A stretch of 64,000 nt of DNA, taken from Actinomycetaceae bacterium (lineage in GTDB: Bacteria; Actinomycetota; Actinomycetes; Actinomycetales; Actinomycetaceae). The stretch is taken from NCBI GenBank assembly GCA_030532405.1, contig JAUNLF010000008.1, positions 1 through 64,000 on the forward strand. Reading direction: 5' to 3'. Shown piece after piece: positions 34,485 through 43,050 of the stretch (position 1 is its first letter; the number at the start of each line of letters is the position of its first letter). Both the position numbers and the translations under genes were made by a program. Below the pieces are notes generated by a model. It was not told the origin of the DNA. It saw only the letters and a list, made by a program, of their open reading frames with translations, and did not search any database.

Positions 34485-35348
34485 TTGGTAAAGTCCACCG
34501 ACGAGTTTGTAAGACCTGGACGATCGAAGGGTCTGCTAGAAGTCTTCGACAAGCGCTTTCTAGCTTCACTGCTCGTACACAAAGAGCTTCGGGTGCGTTA
34601 CCGCGGCTCGGTGCTCGGCATGCTTTGGAGCTATGCGAAGCCTGCGGTGCAGTTCCTGGTCTTCTACTTGGCAATCGGTAAGTTCATGGGTATGGATCGC
34701 GCGATTGAGAACTACGTGATCTACATGTTTGCCGGTGTCGTTGCGATCAACTACTTCACGGAGATTTTTAACAACGACACGCGTTCGGTGGTGTGGAATA
34801 CTCCGCTGGTGAAGAAGATTTACTTGCCGCGCGAGTTGTTTCCGGTGGCGTCCACGTGGGTGGCTTTCATCCACTTCTTCCCGCAGCTCGTGATTTTGGC
34901 GGTCGGCGCGCTCGTGTTTGGGTGGCGGCCGGGCCTGGTGGAACTCGGCGTGTTCCTGTACGCCTTTGTTGTGCTGACCCTTTTCGGTTTGGGTGTTGGC
35001 CTGTTCATGGGGGCGCTGAACGTGTTCTTCCGCGACGCGGAGAACTTCGTTGAACTGCTCTTGATGGTTGCCACGTGGGTGTCGCCCGTGCTGTACAAGT
35101 GGGAAATGGTGCACTCGGTGCTGGGGGACGGCTGGCTGTGGAAGCTGTACCAACTGAACCCGCTGACTCCGGTGGTGGAAATGTTCCACATCGTCTTTTG
35201 GGAGCCGACTAACCTGGAGTCCGCTGTGTCGAGGCCACCGGACATGTTTATGTGGGGCCTGATTGCCGGGATTACGGCGATTATCACCCTCATAATTGGT
35301 GAGATGACGTTTAGGAAACTCGACCCGCGTTTCGCCCAGGAGCTTTAA
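34485..35348 (+). CDS. wzm: ABC-2 type polysaccharide exporter permease
   Basis: A 287-aa inner-membrane permease with six predicted membrane segments and the ABC-2/Wzm N-terminal signature ELRVRYRGSVLGMLWSYAKPAVQFLVF (shown here only as its parts RYRGSVLG and LWSYAKP). With the ATPase encoded right after its stop codon, it should export a lipid-linked polysaccharide, most likely a galactan given glf and GlfT-like neighbours. Mycobacterial Rv3783/Rv3781 are the known counterparts. The only sensible start is TTG 34485, after GGGGGT, an uncommon start codon. ATG codons further in would cut off the amphipathic N terminus. Confidence 0.9.
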   Translation: MVKSTDEFVRPGRSKGLLEVFDKRFLASLLVHKELRVRYRGSVLGMLWSYAKPAVQFLVFYLAIGKFMGMDRAIENYVIYMFAGVVAINYFTEIFNNDTRSVVWNTPLVKKIYLPRELFPVASTWVAFIHFFPQLVILAVGALVFGWRPGLVELGVFLYAFVVLTLFGLGVGLFMGALNVFFRDAENFVELLLMVATWVSPVLYKWEMVHSVLGDGWLWKLYQLNPLTPVVEMFHIVFWEPTNLESAVSRPPDMFMWGLIAGITAIITLIIGEMTFRKLDPRFAQEL

Positions 35349-36092
35349 ATGAGTAACAACACTGGCCGCAGCGTTATTCGCGTCGAAAACGTAACCAAAG
35401 AGTTCACGATCCGCCGCACGCACACGCTCAAAGAGAGTATCGTGTGGTCGCTTACCGGGCGTCGTTCTGAAATTTCCGAACAGTTCCGCGCGTTGAACGA
35501 CGTGTCGTTTACCGTGAACGAGGGCGATACTGTCGCCCTGCTGGGCTATAACGGTTCGGGCAAGTCTACGTGTTTGAAGCTGATCTCTGGCGTTATGCGT
35601 GAGGACTCGGGATACGTTGGGGTGCGCGGAAAAGTTGCGGGCCTAATCGAAGTGGGTGCGGGGTTCCACCCGGACCTGACGGGGCGCGAAAACGTGTATC
35701 TTAACGGTGCGATTCTGGGCATGTCGAAGGCCGAGATTGAGGCCGCCTTTGATGACATTGTCGCGTTTTCCGAGATTGAGAAGTTTATCGACACCGAGGT
35801 GAAGTTTTACTCTTCGGGCATGTTCTTGCGCCTGGCATTTTCGGTTGCCGTGCACACGAGTCCTGACATTTTCCTAGTTGACGAGATCCTCGCGGTTGGC
35901 GATGAGCCGTTCCAACGCAAATGCATCGCGCGTATCAAAGAAATGAAGGCTGCGGGCACAACCTTGGTGATTGTCAGTCACGACCTCGATATGGTTGCGG
36001 ATATTTGCGACCGCGGAATCCTGCTTGAAAAAGGCAAACTGGTGGTTGACGGTACTGCTGCCGAAGCGATTGAAAGGATGCGTCGTGACTAA
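35349..36092 (+). CDS. wzt: ABC polysaccharide exporter ATPase
   Basis: The 247-aa ATP-binding subunit that powers the Wzm permease. Walker A is GYNGSGKST (66-74), the signature is SSGMFLRL (155-162), Walker B is DIFLVDE (173-179), and the switch His is in VSHDL. It is short and lacks the C-terminal carbohydrate-binding domain that some Wzt proteins use to read a terminal modification. Export here should therefore not need such a cap, as for mycobacterial galactan. The ATG follows the wzm stop with no spacing. The next gene begins inside its last codons (GTG 36085). Confidence 0.93.
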   Translation: MSNNTGRSVIRVENVTKEFTIRRTHTLKESIVWSLTGRRSEISEQFRALNDVSFTVNEGDTVALLGYNGSGKSTCLKLISGVMREDSGYVGVRGKVAGLIEVGAGFHPDLTGRENVYLNGAILGMSKAEIEAAFDDIVAFSEIEKFIDTEVKFYSSGMFLRLAFSVAVHTSPDIFLVDEILAVGDEPFQRKCIARIKEMKAAGTTLVIVSHDLDMVADICDRGILLEKGKLVVDGTAAEAIERMRRD

Positions 36093-37731
36093 AAATAAGT
36101 TCGACTTAGCGGCCCGGCTCGCCAAGGTTTTCCCCGACGTTAAATTCACAGTCATGCTAAGCGCGGCGGGGGAGCGAATCGTGGAGCGCCTTGATGACGC
36201 TTGGATTGAAAGCGCGCTCCGCCCGATTCTGCTACTGAACGACCGCGTGGAAGTTATGCTTTCGACGCGTAGCGAAGAACCCATGGTCAACGCTATGAAC
36301 TTCGCAAAGCCTTTCGAACATGTTTACGAGGACGGGCTTGAGGTCGGTACGATTACGGCGCAAAGGCGCACCGACGTGCCGCTTGTGCGCGTAATGGTTG
36401 TGGTACCGACCCTCGATTTGATTGAGCATCCCTCAAACTTCAAGATTGAGTTGCACTCCTCGAAGCTGGCATCCCTGGTTGCTAAGACCTACACGCGGGC
36501 ATACCACATGGTTCCGCTCACGCTGGACGTTTACCGCCAGCACCGCAACACCAGGGGCAAGGGCCGCGCTACGCAGCGTCCCCCCGCGATGGTCAGAAGT
36601 GGGGAGCCCGGCGGGGACCTGAACTCGAAAACCATGTGGATCGCAATGCACTGGGCCGAGTCCGGTGGCGCAGAATCCTGGGCTTGGGAGCAGGCACGAA
36701 TCGCTCGCGAAGCCGGGTTCACCCTGGTCTTCACGTTTGACCGTTGCGCCCCGCAACGCCAACTGCATCTGGCTTCGCAAATGTCAGACTTCGTGTACCT
36801 AATCGATCACGGTGTCTCAGGCCAACGGTGGCCCGCCCTCGTCGCAGAAATTATGGACGCACACAGGCCGGGGTTCATCCACATTCACCACTCGAAGTTC
36901 GTCTACGCGATGCTGCCCCTCATTCGTTCGCTTTATCCCGATGTTCACGTGGAGGACTCCACGCACATCGCGGAACACCGCGGCGGTGGCTTCGTATCCG
37001 ACACGATCGGGAATAAAGAGTTTTTAGACCTACACCACGTGATTTCCCCGCAATTGCAGCGCCTGCTAGATGAGGGCGGCGTGCTTCGCTCCAAGGTGGT
37101 TTTCCGCCCTCTAACATCATTCACATCCGACCAGGCGAGCCCAAAACCGGTAGAACTTCCGGTGAATCGTCCGATACGACTCGGATTCTTAGGCCGCTTA
37201 TCAGCGCAAAAACGCCCCGTATTGTTCCTTGCCCTCGCCGCGTTCTTGAACAAACGCTATCCGGGACGCTTTGAGTTCATCATGCAGGGCTCCGGCGAAC
37301 TCGAAGCCGTCGTGCAACAGCAAATGAAACGCCTGCGCCTAAACGGCGTAGTGCAGCGGCGCGGTTGGGGGCCGACATCGGATTTCTTCGAAGACGTGGA
37401 CGTGCTCGTCATAACGTCGGAAAACGAGGGGCTGACCCTCACCACGATTGAGGCCGATGCGGCCGGCGTGCTTGTCGTGTCAACCAACGTCGGATCCCAA
37501 GAAACAGTGATTGCCCCCGGCGCGCTTTTGCCGCGCGAACCAATCCCGTTTTTTAAGTCCGCAAACGCATTGTTTGACAGGCTCAGTTCCGACCCTAAGT
37601 TCGTGTCGGATTTGGCGCGCGAACAACGCAAGCGTTTGGACTTCTTACACGACTTGGAATCAGCATCAGACTTTTTCAAACGCCACTACGAGCAGATCAT
37701 GGCCGAAACCAGCGCAAAGGAGCGGGAATGA
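36085..37731 (+). CDS. Large GT4 glycosyltransferase
   Basis: A 548-aa protein that starts at GTG 36085, overlapping wzt by eight bases; the longer frame into wzt is a shadow. Residues about 1-170 are an extra N-terminal domain of unknown role. A GT-B fold follows, with WIAMHWAESGGAESWAWEQA, IHIHHSKFVYAML, GFLGRLSAQKRPVLFL, IMQGSGELEAVV and the GT4 donor-site segment TSENEGLTLTTIEADAAGVLVV. It lies between an exporter and a GlfT1-like gene, so it probably builds the exported polymer's linker or side chain. The donor is unknown. Confidence 0.85.
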   Translation: MTKNKFDLAARLAKVFPDVKFTVMLSAAGERIVERLDDAWIESALRPILLLNDRVEVMLSTRSEEPMVNAMNFAKPFEHVYEDGLEVGTITAQRRTDVPLVRVMVVVPTLDLIEHPSNFKIELHSSKLASLVAKTYTRAYHMVPLTLDVYRQHRNTRGKGRATQRPPAMVRSGEPGGDLNSKTMWIAMHWAESGGAESWAWEQARIAREAGFTLVFTFDRCAPQRQLHLASQMSDFVYLIDHGVSGQRWPALVAEIMDAHRPGFIHIHHSKFVYAMLPLIRSLYPDVHVEDSTHIAEHRGGGFVSDTIGNKEFLDLHHVISPQLQRLLDEGGVLRSKVVFRPLTSFTSDQASPKPVELPVNRPIRLGFLGRLSAQKRPVLFLALAAFLNKRYPGRFEFIMQGSGELEAVVQQQMKRLRLNGVVQRRGWGPTSDFFEDVDVLVITSENEGLTLTTIEADAAGVLVVSTNVGSQETVIAPGALLPREPIPFFKSANALFDRLSSDPKFVSDLAREQRKRLDFLHDLESASDFFKRHYEQIMAETSAKERE

Positions 37732-38624
37732 AAGTCGCAGCAGTAGTAGTAACCTTCAACCGACGCGAGCTACTAGAACAGACACTTAGTGCGCTTGAAG
37801 CGCAAACTCGGCGGGTAGATCGCCTCATCGTGGTTAACAACGCGTCCACCGATGACACTCGCGAGTACTTGAAGAACCGCGAGTGGTCAGCCGCAGCAAC
37901 CGTTCTCACCTCCGCTACGAACACGGGTGGAGCCGGCGGCTTTACGCTCGGCATTGAGGAAGCGTACAAGCGCGGATACGACGCGTTCTGGCTGATGGAC
38001 GACGACACCGTGCCGCACGCGGATGCACTCGCCGAACTGCTACGGGGTATGGAAGAGGCCCGCGAATACCGCGGCGGCGTCCTACCCTCATTTGCCTGCT
38101 CTTCCGTCTTGTGGACAGACGGCAATATGTGCGAAATGAACACGCCGGAAACAGTATGGGACTGGGTGCGACCCCTCGCCGCAGACAAAGACTGGGCCGA
38201 CGTGAAGTCGTGCTCCTTCGTCTCTTGCCTAGTCACCCGCGAAAGCGTTGAAGAATCCGGCTTGCCTTACCGCGAATACTTCATCTGGTACGACGACGCG
38301 GAATACACCACCCGCCTGGCCAAACGCACGCCCGGAATCTACGTTCCAAGCTCCAAGGTGGATCACCTGCTAAAGGAGAACAAGGGCGTTAACTACGGCG
38401 AAGTAAACGAAAGTAACATCTGGAAGTTCGAGTACGGCGTACGCAACCAAGTGTCCGCGGCGTGGTCACTGCGAAACCCCGCCATGGTTGCCCAAATCGG
38501 GGAGTCCATGCTTAAGCAAATGCGCGGGCGGGCAGTGCCAACCGACCTGAAGCTTCGCCTGGTTAAAGCCGGTTTGCGCGGCCTTGTATTCCACCCGCGT
38601 AAGCGGACGGTAGAGGACATCTAA
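37728..38624 (+). CDS. GT2 glycosyltransferase, galactofuranosyltransferase GlfT1-like
   Basis: A 298-aa GT-A enzyme with VVTFNRRELLEQTL, VVNNASTDD, NTGGAGGFTLGI, and DDD (91-93) followed by TVP. It closely parallels mycobacterial GlfT1 (Rv3782), which sits with Wzm/Wzt and starts galactan on the lipid linker. WYDDAEYTTRL may supply the catalytic base. The ATG overlaps the previous stop (ATGA), so translation is coupled. Its 3' end overlaps the convergent TIGR03089 gene by four bases. Galactofuranose as donor is inferred from neighbours and motif style. Confidence 0.87.
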   Translation: MKVAAVVVTFNRRELLEQTLSALEAQTRRVDRLIVVNNASTDDTREYLKNREWSAAATVLTSATNTGGAGGFTLGIEEAYKRGYDAFWLMDDDTVPHADALAELLRGMEEAREYRGGVLPSFACSSVLWTDGNMCEMNTPETVWDWVRPLAADKDWADVKSCSFVSCLVTRESVEESGLPYREYFIWYDDAEYTTRLAKRTPGIYVPSSKVDHLLKENKGVNYGEVNESNIWKFEYGVRNQVSAAWSLRNPAMVAQIGESMLKQMRGRAVPTDLKLRLVKAGLRGLVFHPRKRTVEDI

Positions 38625-39277
38625 GCCAGGCGCTCCTGGCGCAAAATGTGCTGCGTATCAAGCCCGGGATCTATCCAGAGGGCGGGACGCTGCGACGCCC
38701 AGGCCGCCCACGTGCGCGCAATGTAGTCCCCGGGCGCGTCAGCCATGACCACCACGGGACCGTCCGCGGCGACGTCCTGCGAAACCGGCATGCCGCTCGG
38801 AGCGTTCGCATCGTGGACACTGGCGAAAGTCAGTGCGTCCGGCTGACCGTTTAGTTCCTCGATCGCATCATCCACACCGTCCGGCAAATCTCCCTGCCAG
38901 GAAGTCGCCAAGAGCCCCAGATCCTGGAGCATAACAATCAGACCCGGCTCTGAATCTGCGGTTTCGCCAGCCACGCCCTCATCGGTGGTTACAAAAATAT
39001 CCGCATCCGAAAGGTCCGCGGAATCGGAAACGGTAACACGCCCACCCGCCATACCGACACCCGTGGCCCACACCAAAGTGCGCCAAGAGTCCGGTAAATC
39101 AAGGATTACCGAGGGTTCCTCATCTTCCCCAAACGTCTCGACAATGTAGTTCGCCACCTTCGCGATCCAACGAGACAGGACGGGACCGGTGAACTCCAGG
39201 CGCCCCTCGGGGGAATACCACGTGAGCACGGCACCCGGATTTTCTTGCATCCAATCAAAAACTGAGGTCTTAAACAT
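38621..39277 (-). CDS. TIGR03089 family protein
   Basis: A 218-aa protein that looks like a truncated relative of AMP-forming acyl ligases. It has WYSPEGRLEFTGPVLSRWIAKVANY and ILDLPDSWRTLVWATGVGMAGGRV, but lacks the ligase P-loop and C-terminal lid. TIGR03089 proteins are known only from actinobacteria and usually sit near LCP and envelope-glycan genes; their function is not established. The start is ATG 39277 (MFKTSVFDWM); the longer frame is not supported. It is the only minus-strand gene in this stretch, and its stop overlaps the convergent GT2 gene by four bases. Confidence 0.82.
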   Translation of the reverse strand: MFKTSVFDWMQENPGAVLTWYSPEGRLEFTGPVLSRWIAKVANYIVETFGEDEEPSVILDLPDSWRTLVWATGVGMAGGRVTVSDSADLSDADIFVTTDEGVAGETADSEPGLIVMLQDLGLLATSWQGDLPDGVDDAIEELNGQPDALTFASVHDANAPSGMPVSQDVAADGPVVVMADAPGDYIARTWAAWASQRPALWIDPGLDTQHILRQERLA

Positions 39278-39481
39278 ACAGTCAGCTTCCCATGCCTTTA
39301 CACCCCGCGCGAGTGCGCCCACACCTCCGGTTGCGTCACAAACTTAGCTGGCATAGCTTACGTGAGAGTGTCCGGGCGCGTGGAAAAGTTCTCAAAAACT
39401 TCCTTACCTCATCCAGCTTGACTATCCTGGATAACACGCGTGTAATTCTAAAAGACAAGTTACCTAGTGAGGGGAAAGACC

Positions 39482-39766
39482 GTGTGGAATATTCTCGGTA
39501 AAGGTCCGCTTTCGTTTAACGACGAGGGCGTGTTCCTTGACGACGGCCCCCTCGCGTGGCAAGAACACGCGCTTTGCGCCCAGACAGACCCGGAAGCGTT
39601 CTTTCCGGAAAAGGGCGGGTCAACTAGGGAAGCCAAGGCCGTGTGCGCATCCTGTGAAGTACGGGCCGAATGCTTAGAGTACGCGCTCGAAAATGACGAG
39701 CGCTTCGGAATTTGGGGCGGCATGTCTGAACGGGAGCGGCGTCGGTTCAAGCGGCGTGCCGTGTGA
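39482..39766 (+). CDS. whiB2: WhiB-family iron-sulfur transcription factor
   Basis: A 94-aa WhiB protein. Four cysteines (Cys32, Cys55, Cys58, Cys64; C-x22-C-x2-C-x5-C) can bind a [4Fe-4S] cluster. The GIWGG turn (76-80) and the basic ERERRRFKRRAV tail are the DNA-binding elements. WhiB proteins act with the principal sigma factor. GTG 39482 is chosen because AGGGGAAAG lies just upstream. Gene order (zincin and DUF3499 nearby, mtrA further on) matches whiB2, which controls cell division and septation in related bacteria; the subgroup call rests on that order. The 204-base gap before it holds no other gene. Confidence 0.9.
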   Translation: MWNILGKGPLSFNDEGVFLDDGPLAWQEHALCAQTDPEAFFPEKGGSTREAKAVCASCEVRAECLEYALENDERFGIWGGMSERERRRFKRRAV

Positions 39767-39774
39767 GGTTCTAA

Positions 39775-42700
39775 GTGGCTGAACCAACCGTTACAGCACT
39801 TGTCGTCACCACTGGCCAAACCCCCTTTCTCTCCAGGACCCTAAGCGGCCTGCGGGCGCAGTCAAGGCTCCCGAATCGTGTCGTCATCGTAAACGTAAGC
39901 AAACGTCCCCTTGATGTTGACGACTTTGAAACCGTACTCATGCCGGCCGCAAGAAACTTTGGGGACGCAATCCGCCAGGCAATCAAGCTTGACCCCACTA
40001 TTTTGGAGTCGGACTGGCTGTGGACACTGCACGACGATTCCGCGCCGTATCGCAAGTGCCTAGATGAACTTATTCAAACGGGGGAGGCCGGCGTAACGAT
40101 CGGCCTGGTTGGCCCCAAACAGTTAGCGTGGTCAAACCCCGACCGGCTACTCGAAGTCGGGATCCGCGCGAGCCGTGCGGGCAGGCGCATGGACTACCTG
40201 CTACCCGGCGAGATTGACCAGGGCCAACACGACAACGTTTCCGACGTCCTCGCGGTAGGCACCGCGGGCATGCTGATCCGCTCTGAAATATGGCGTGAAA
40301 CAAAGGGACCCGACCCCGCCCTCGGCCCGTTTGGAGACGGCCTGGAGCTGTCGCGCCGCGTCCACCTGATGGGCTACCGCACCGCGGTGGCACCCCGAGC
40401 GAGGATCGCGCACGCGCGCGCAAGCTACCGTGACGTTCGCGACGAGGACGAGCCGGACATCGCCAGGTCTTTCGACCGCCGCCGCGGCGCGCAGCTCTAC
40501 AACGCGATGCTCGCCCAGTCGAGCGTGCTGTTCGTCCTCATGCTGCTTACACTGCCGTTCTTAACGCTCGGACGCATCCTGGTTCGCCTGCTCACAAAAC
40601 GACTTGACTTAGCGCTCGCGGAACTTTCCGGCATGGGCCGCGCATACCTGCACCTGCCCGATGCTATTCGAGGGCGTGCTCGCATCCGGGCGGGGCAAAA
40701 GGTTCCCGGATCGGTGCTTTTCGGCCTGGAGGAATCCAACTACCGGATCACCAAAGCTAAACGCACCATGAGCCGGCGCGAACGCGAACCCAAACCCGTC
40801 GACACTATCGAACCCGTTGCCGCACGCCTGCTGCGCGCACACCGCATGAGGTCCGCGGTGGCGGGCGTGATTGGAATCGGCCTCACGATAGTTATGACCG
40901 TGTTCGCAACGCGATCACTATCGGTTGGAATCACGGGCGCCGCCTGGGTGAACCTGCCCGACGAGTTCTCCGCACTGTGGCACGAAGCCTGGTCCGGATG
41001 GGTAGTTGGCGGGGCGGGCGCCCCGGGACCGGCCGACCCGCTACTGATGGTGTGGGCGCTGGTTAGTGCCCCGTTCGCCCTCGTCGGCATATCTCCGCGC
41101 ACAATCTTGACCGCATTTTGGGTAATTGCACCCGTGCTGGCGTGGGCATTCATGTATCGCGCGGCCGTCACGCTCACGCATCGCGTGCCGTGGCGGTTCA
41201 CGCTTGCAACCGTGTGGGTCGCGCTACCGGCATTCCTCACGGCGTGGTCGCAAGGCCGCCTAGCCGGAGTCATCGTACACGTCGCCCTGCCGCTACTGTT
41301 GCTGGGCTTCATGCGCACCGTCCACCACGCGCGTCCACTTCGAATCAGGGGAGCACAATACGCCGAGGTCAAAGTTGAAGACCGCACGCTAACCGCGAGC
41401 TACGCGGCGCTCGCGGCCGCCATGTCGGTGGTTGTCGTGGCCGCAGTGCCCTGGACAGGGCTGGCACTGATCCTGATGGGCGTGGTCCTGATCGCGAGCC
41501 GCCCGAAGGTTTGGAAGACGAGCCTAGCGGTCATCTTGCCCGCGCTGGTCATGATGCTACCCACCTGGATCGCCGCCCTACAGCTACCCGGCACGCGCAA
41601 ACTGCGTTTCTTGCTGGCCGAATCGGGCTCCACAATGCAGTTCCCGGTCGCCCCCACGTGGCAAACCATGCTGGGCCTACCGCAAGACCTGACCGCCTAC
41701 CCGGCGTTAGGCAACGAGTGGCTCCAACTAGCGTGGCTGATCCCCGGCGCTCTGATCGCTTTGGGCGCCACGATCGCCCTGTTTAACTTCTCTGCAACGT
41801 GGCTGCGCACGCGGTTGGTTTACATGATTGCCGTTGCCGCATTCGTAATCGCAATCGTCGCCGCGCGCACCGCCGTCGCGTTCGAGGGCGTACTGGTTGG
41901 CGCATGGCCCGGTCCCGCACTGTCGATCGCCGCAATCTGTTTGATGGTTGCCTGGGCGGGCTTGCTGTCCCCGCTGATTCTTGAAGAAGAAGCTCGTAGC
42001 TACCGCGCCCGCAAACGCCTGGCCGCCCTGGAGCGTCGCCGTCGCAAGCGTGCTAAAGACGCCGAAGCGCAAGACGGTGACAAGCCCGAGAAACTGGTTA
42101 AGACCTCCGAGCGGATCCTGCGTCCGATTACCGCGATTGGTTTAGCGGCCAGTTTCGTGTTGCCGATCGTGACCCTCGCGATGTGGATACCCCATTCGAA
42201 CTCGGTGAACTATCAGGCCACCACGGGGCAAGCGGTGCAGGATGTGATTGGCCCGGCCCCGCTGTACCAAACTCCGGCGGCCGTCCTAGAAGCGCAAGAA
42301 TACCCGCGCCACGCCCGCTTCCTAGTCCTAAACGTCACCGAGGACGGCGTGCACGCTTCACTGCTACGCGGAAATGGCCGACAACTAGCGGATTCAGCTT
42401 CCAGGCCACGGCTAGAAAGCGCGGTTGACATCCAGTACGCCCAGGTTGAAGGTCGCGTTGACGCCCTCGTCGCCACGGATAAAGCGAGCATCGCATTCGC
42501 GGAACTGGTTGGACAACTACTAACCAGCCCGGAGCAGTCAAAGGGGCTCACAAACTTCGCCGTCGACCAGGTCGCATTAACGTTCGGATCCGGCGCAGCA
42601 CACGCCGCCGCCCAAACCGCGCTGGACCAAAACCCGTCGCTCGAGCGCGCGGGCGAAACCGAGATCGGCGCCCTGTGGCGCGCCCGCCCCGCCGGCGTAG

Positions 42701-43050
42701 AACCTGCGCGAGCCTACATCGACGACCAGGGCACCATCACGCCCATCCCATCGGGGCTGATCGGCGGTAGCTTAAACCTTGACGAATACGAGTTCAGCCC
42801 CGAAGCCGTCCTCGTACTATCAGAACGCGCAGACGAAAACTGGCGCGCCACTATCGAGGCAACCGCGTTGGAACCGGCGGACTACGGGTGGCAACAAGCG
42901 TTCCACCTGGACCAGTCCACCGGCACCGTCAAGATCGCGCACCACAACGACTGGATGCCCCTGTGGTGGGTCACGAGCGCGGTGTCGGTGATTGGAATCG
43001 CCATAGCAGCCCTGCCGATACGACGGAGGATCCGCACCCATGATGCCTAA
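39775..43050 (+). CDS. Giant GT2 glycosyltransferase with polytopic C terminus
   Basis: A 1091-aa protein. Residues 1-300 form a GT-A domain with VTTGQTPFLSRTLSGL and the acidic HDDS (86-89). Then come a membrane segment and a basic cytoplasmic stretch. Next is a large membrane part with about a dozen segments (340-800), interrupted by a Lys/Arg-rich loop (RKRLAALERRRRKRAK). An extracytoplasmic region of about 220 residues and a last anchor follow. Such proteins sit downstream of whiB2-type genes in many actinobacteria, but no exact reaction is established. A cell-wall glycan role is likely. It starts at GTG 39775, eight bases after whiB, and overlaps the next gene by 11 bases. Confidence 0.85.
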   Translation: MAEPTVTALVVTTGQTPFLSRTLSGLRAQSRLPNRVVIVNVSKRPLDVDDFETVLMPAARNFGDAIRQAIKLDPTILESDWLWTLHDDSAPYRKCLDELIQTGEAGVTIGLVGPKQLAWSNPDRLLEVGIRASRAGRRMDYLLPGEIDQGQHDNVSDVLAVGTAGMLIRSEIWRETKGPDPALGPFGDGLELSRRVHLMGYRTAVAPRARIAHARASYRDVRDEDEPDIARSFDRRRGAQLYNAMLAQSSVLFVLMLLTLPFLTLGRILVRLLTKRLDLALAELSGMGRAYLHLPDAIRGRARIRAGQKVPGSVLFGLEESNYRITKAKRTMSRREREPKPVDTIEPVAARLLRAHRMRSAVAGVIGIGLTIVMTVFATRSLSVGITGAAWVNLPDEFSALWHEAWSGWVVGGAGAPGPADPLLMVWALVSAPFALVGISPRTILTAFWVIAPVLAWAFMYRAAVTLTHRVPWRFTLATVWVALPAFLTAWSQGRLAGVIVHVALPLLLLGFMRTVHHARPLRIRGAQYAEVKVEDRTLTASYAALAAAMSVVVVAAVPWTGLALILMGVVLIASRPKVWKTSLAVILPALVMMLPTWIAALQLPGTRKLRFLLAESGSTMQFPVAPTWQTMLGLPQDLTAYPALGNEWLQLAWLIPGALIALGATIALFNFSATWLRTRLVYMIAVAAFVIAIVAARTAVAFEGVLVGAWPGPALSIAAICLMVAWAGLLSPLILEEEARSYRARKRLAALERRRRKRAKDAEAQDGDKPEKLVKTSERILRPITAIGLAASFVLPIVTLAMWIPHSNSVNYQATTGQAVQDVIGPAPLYQTPAAVLEAQEYPRHARFLVLNVTEDGVHASLLRGNGRQLADSASRPRLESAVDIQYAQVEGRVDALVATDKASIAFAELVGQLLTSPEQSKGLTNFAVDQVALTFGSGAAHAAAQTALDQNPSLERAGETEIGALWRARPAGVEPARAYIDDQGTITPIPSGLIGGSLNLDEYEFSPEAVLVLSERADENWRATIEATALEPADYGWQQAFHLDQSTGTVKIAHHNDWMPLWWVTSAVSVIGIAIAALPIRRRIRTHDA

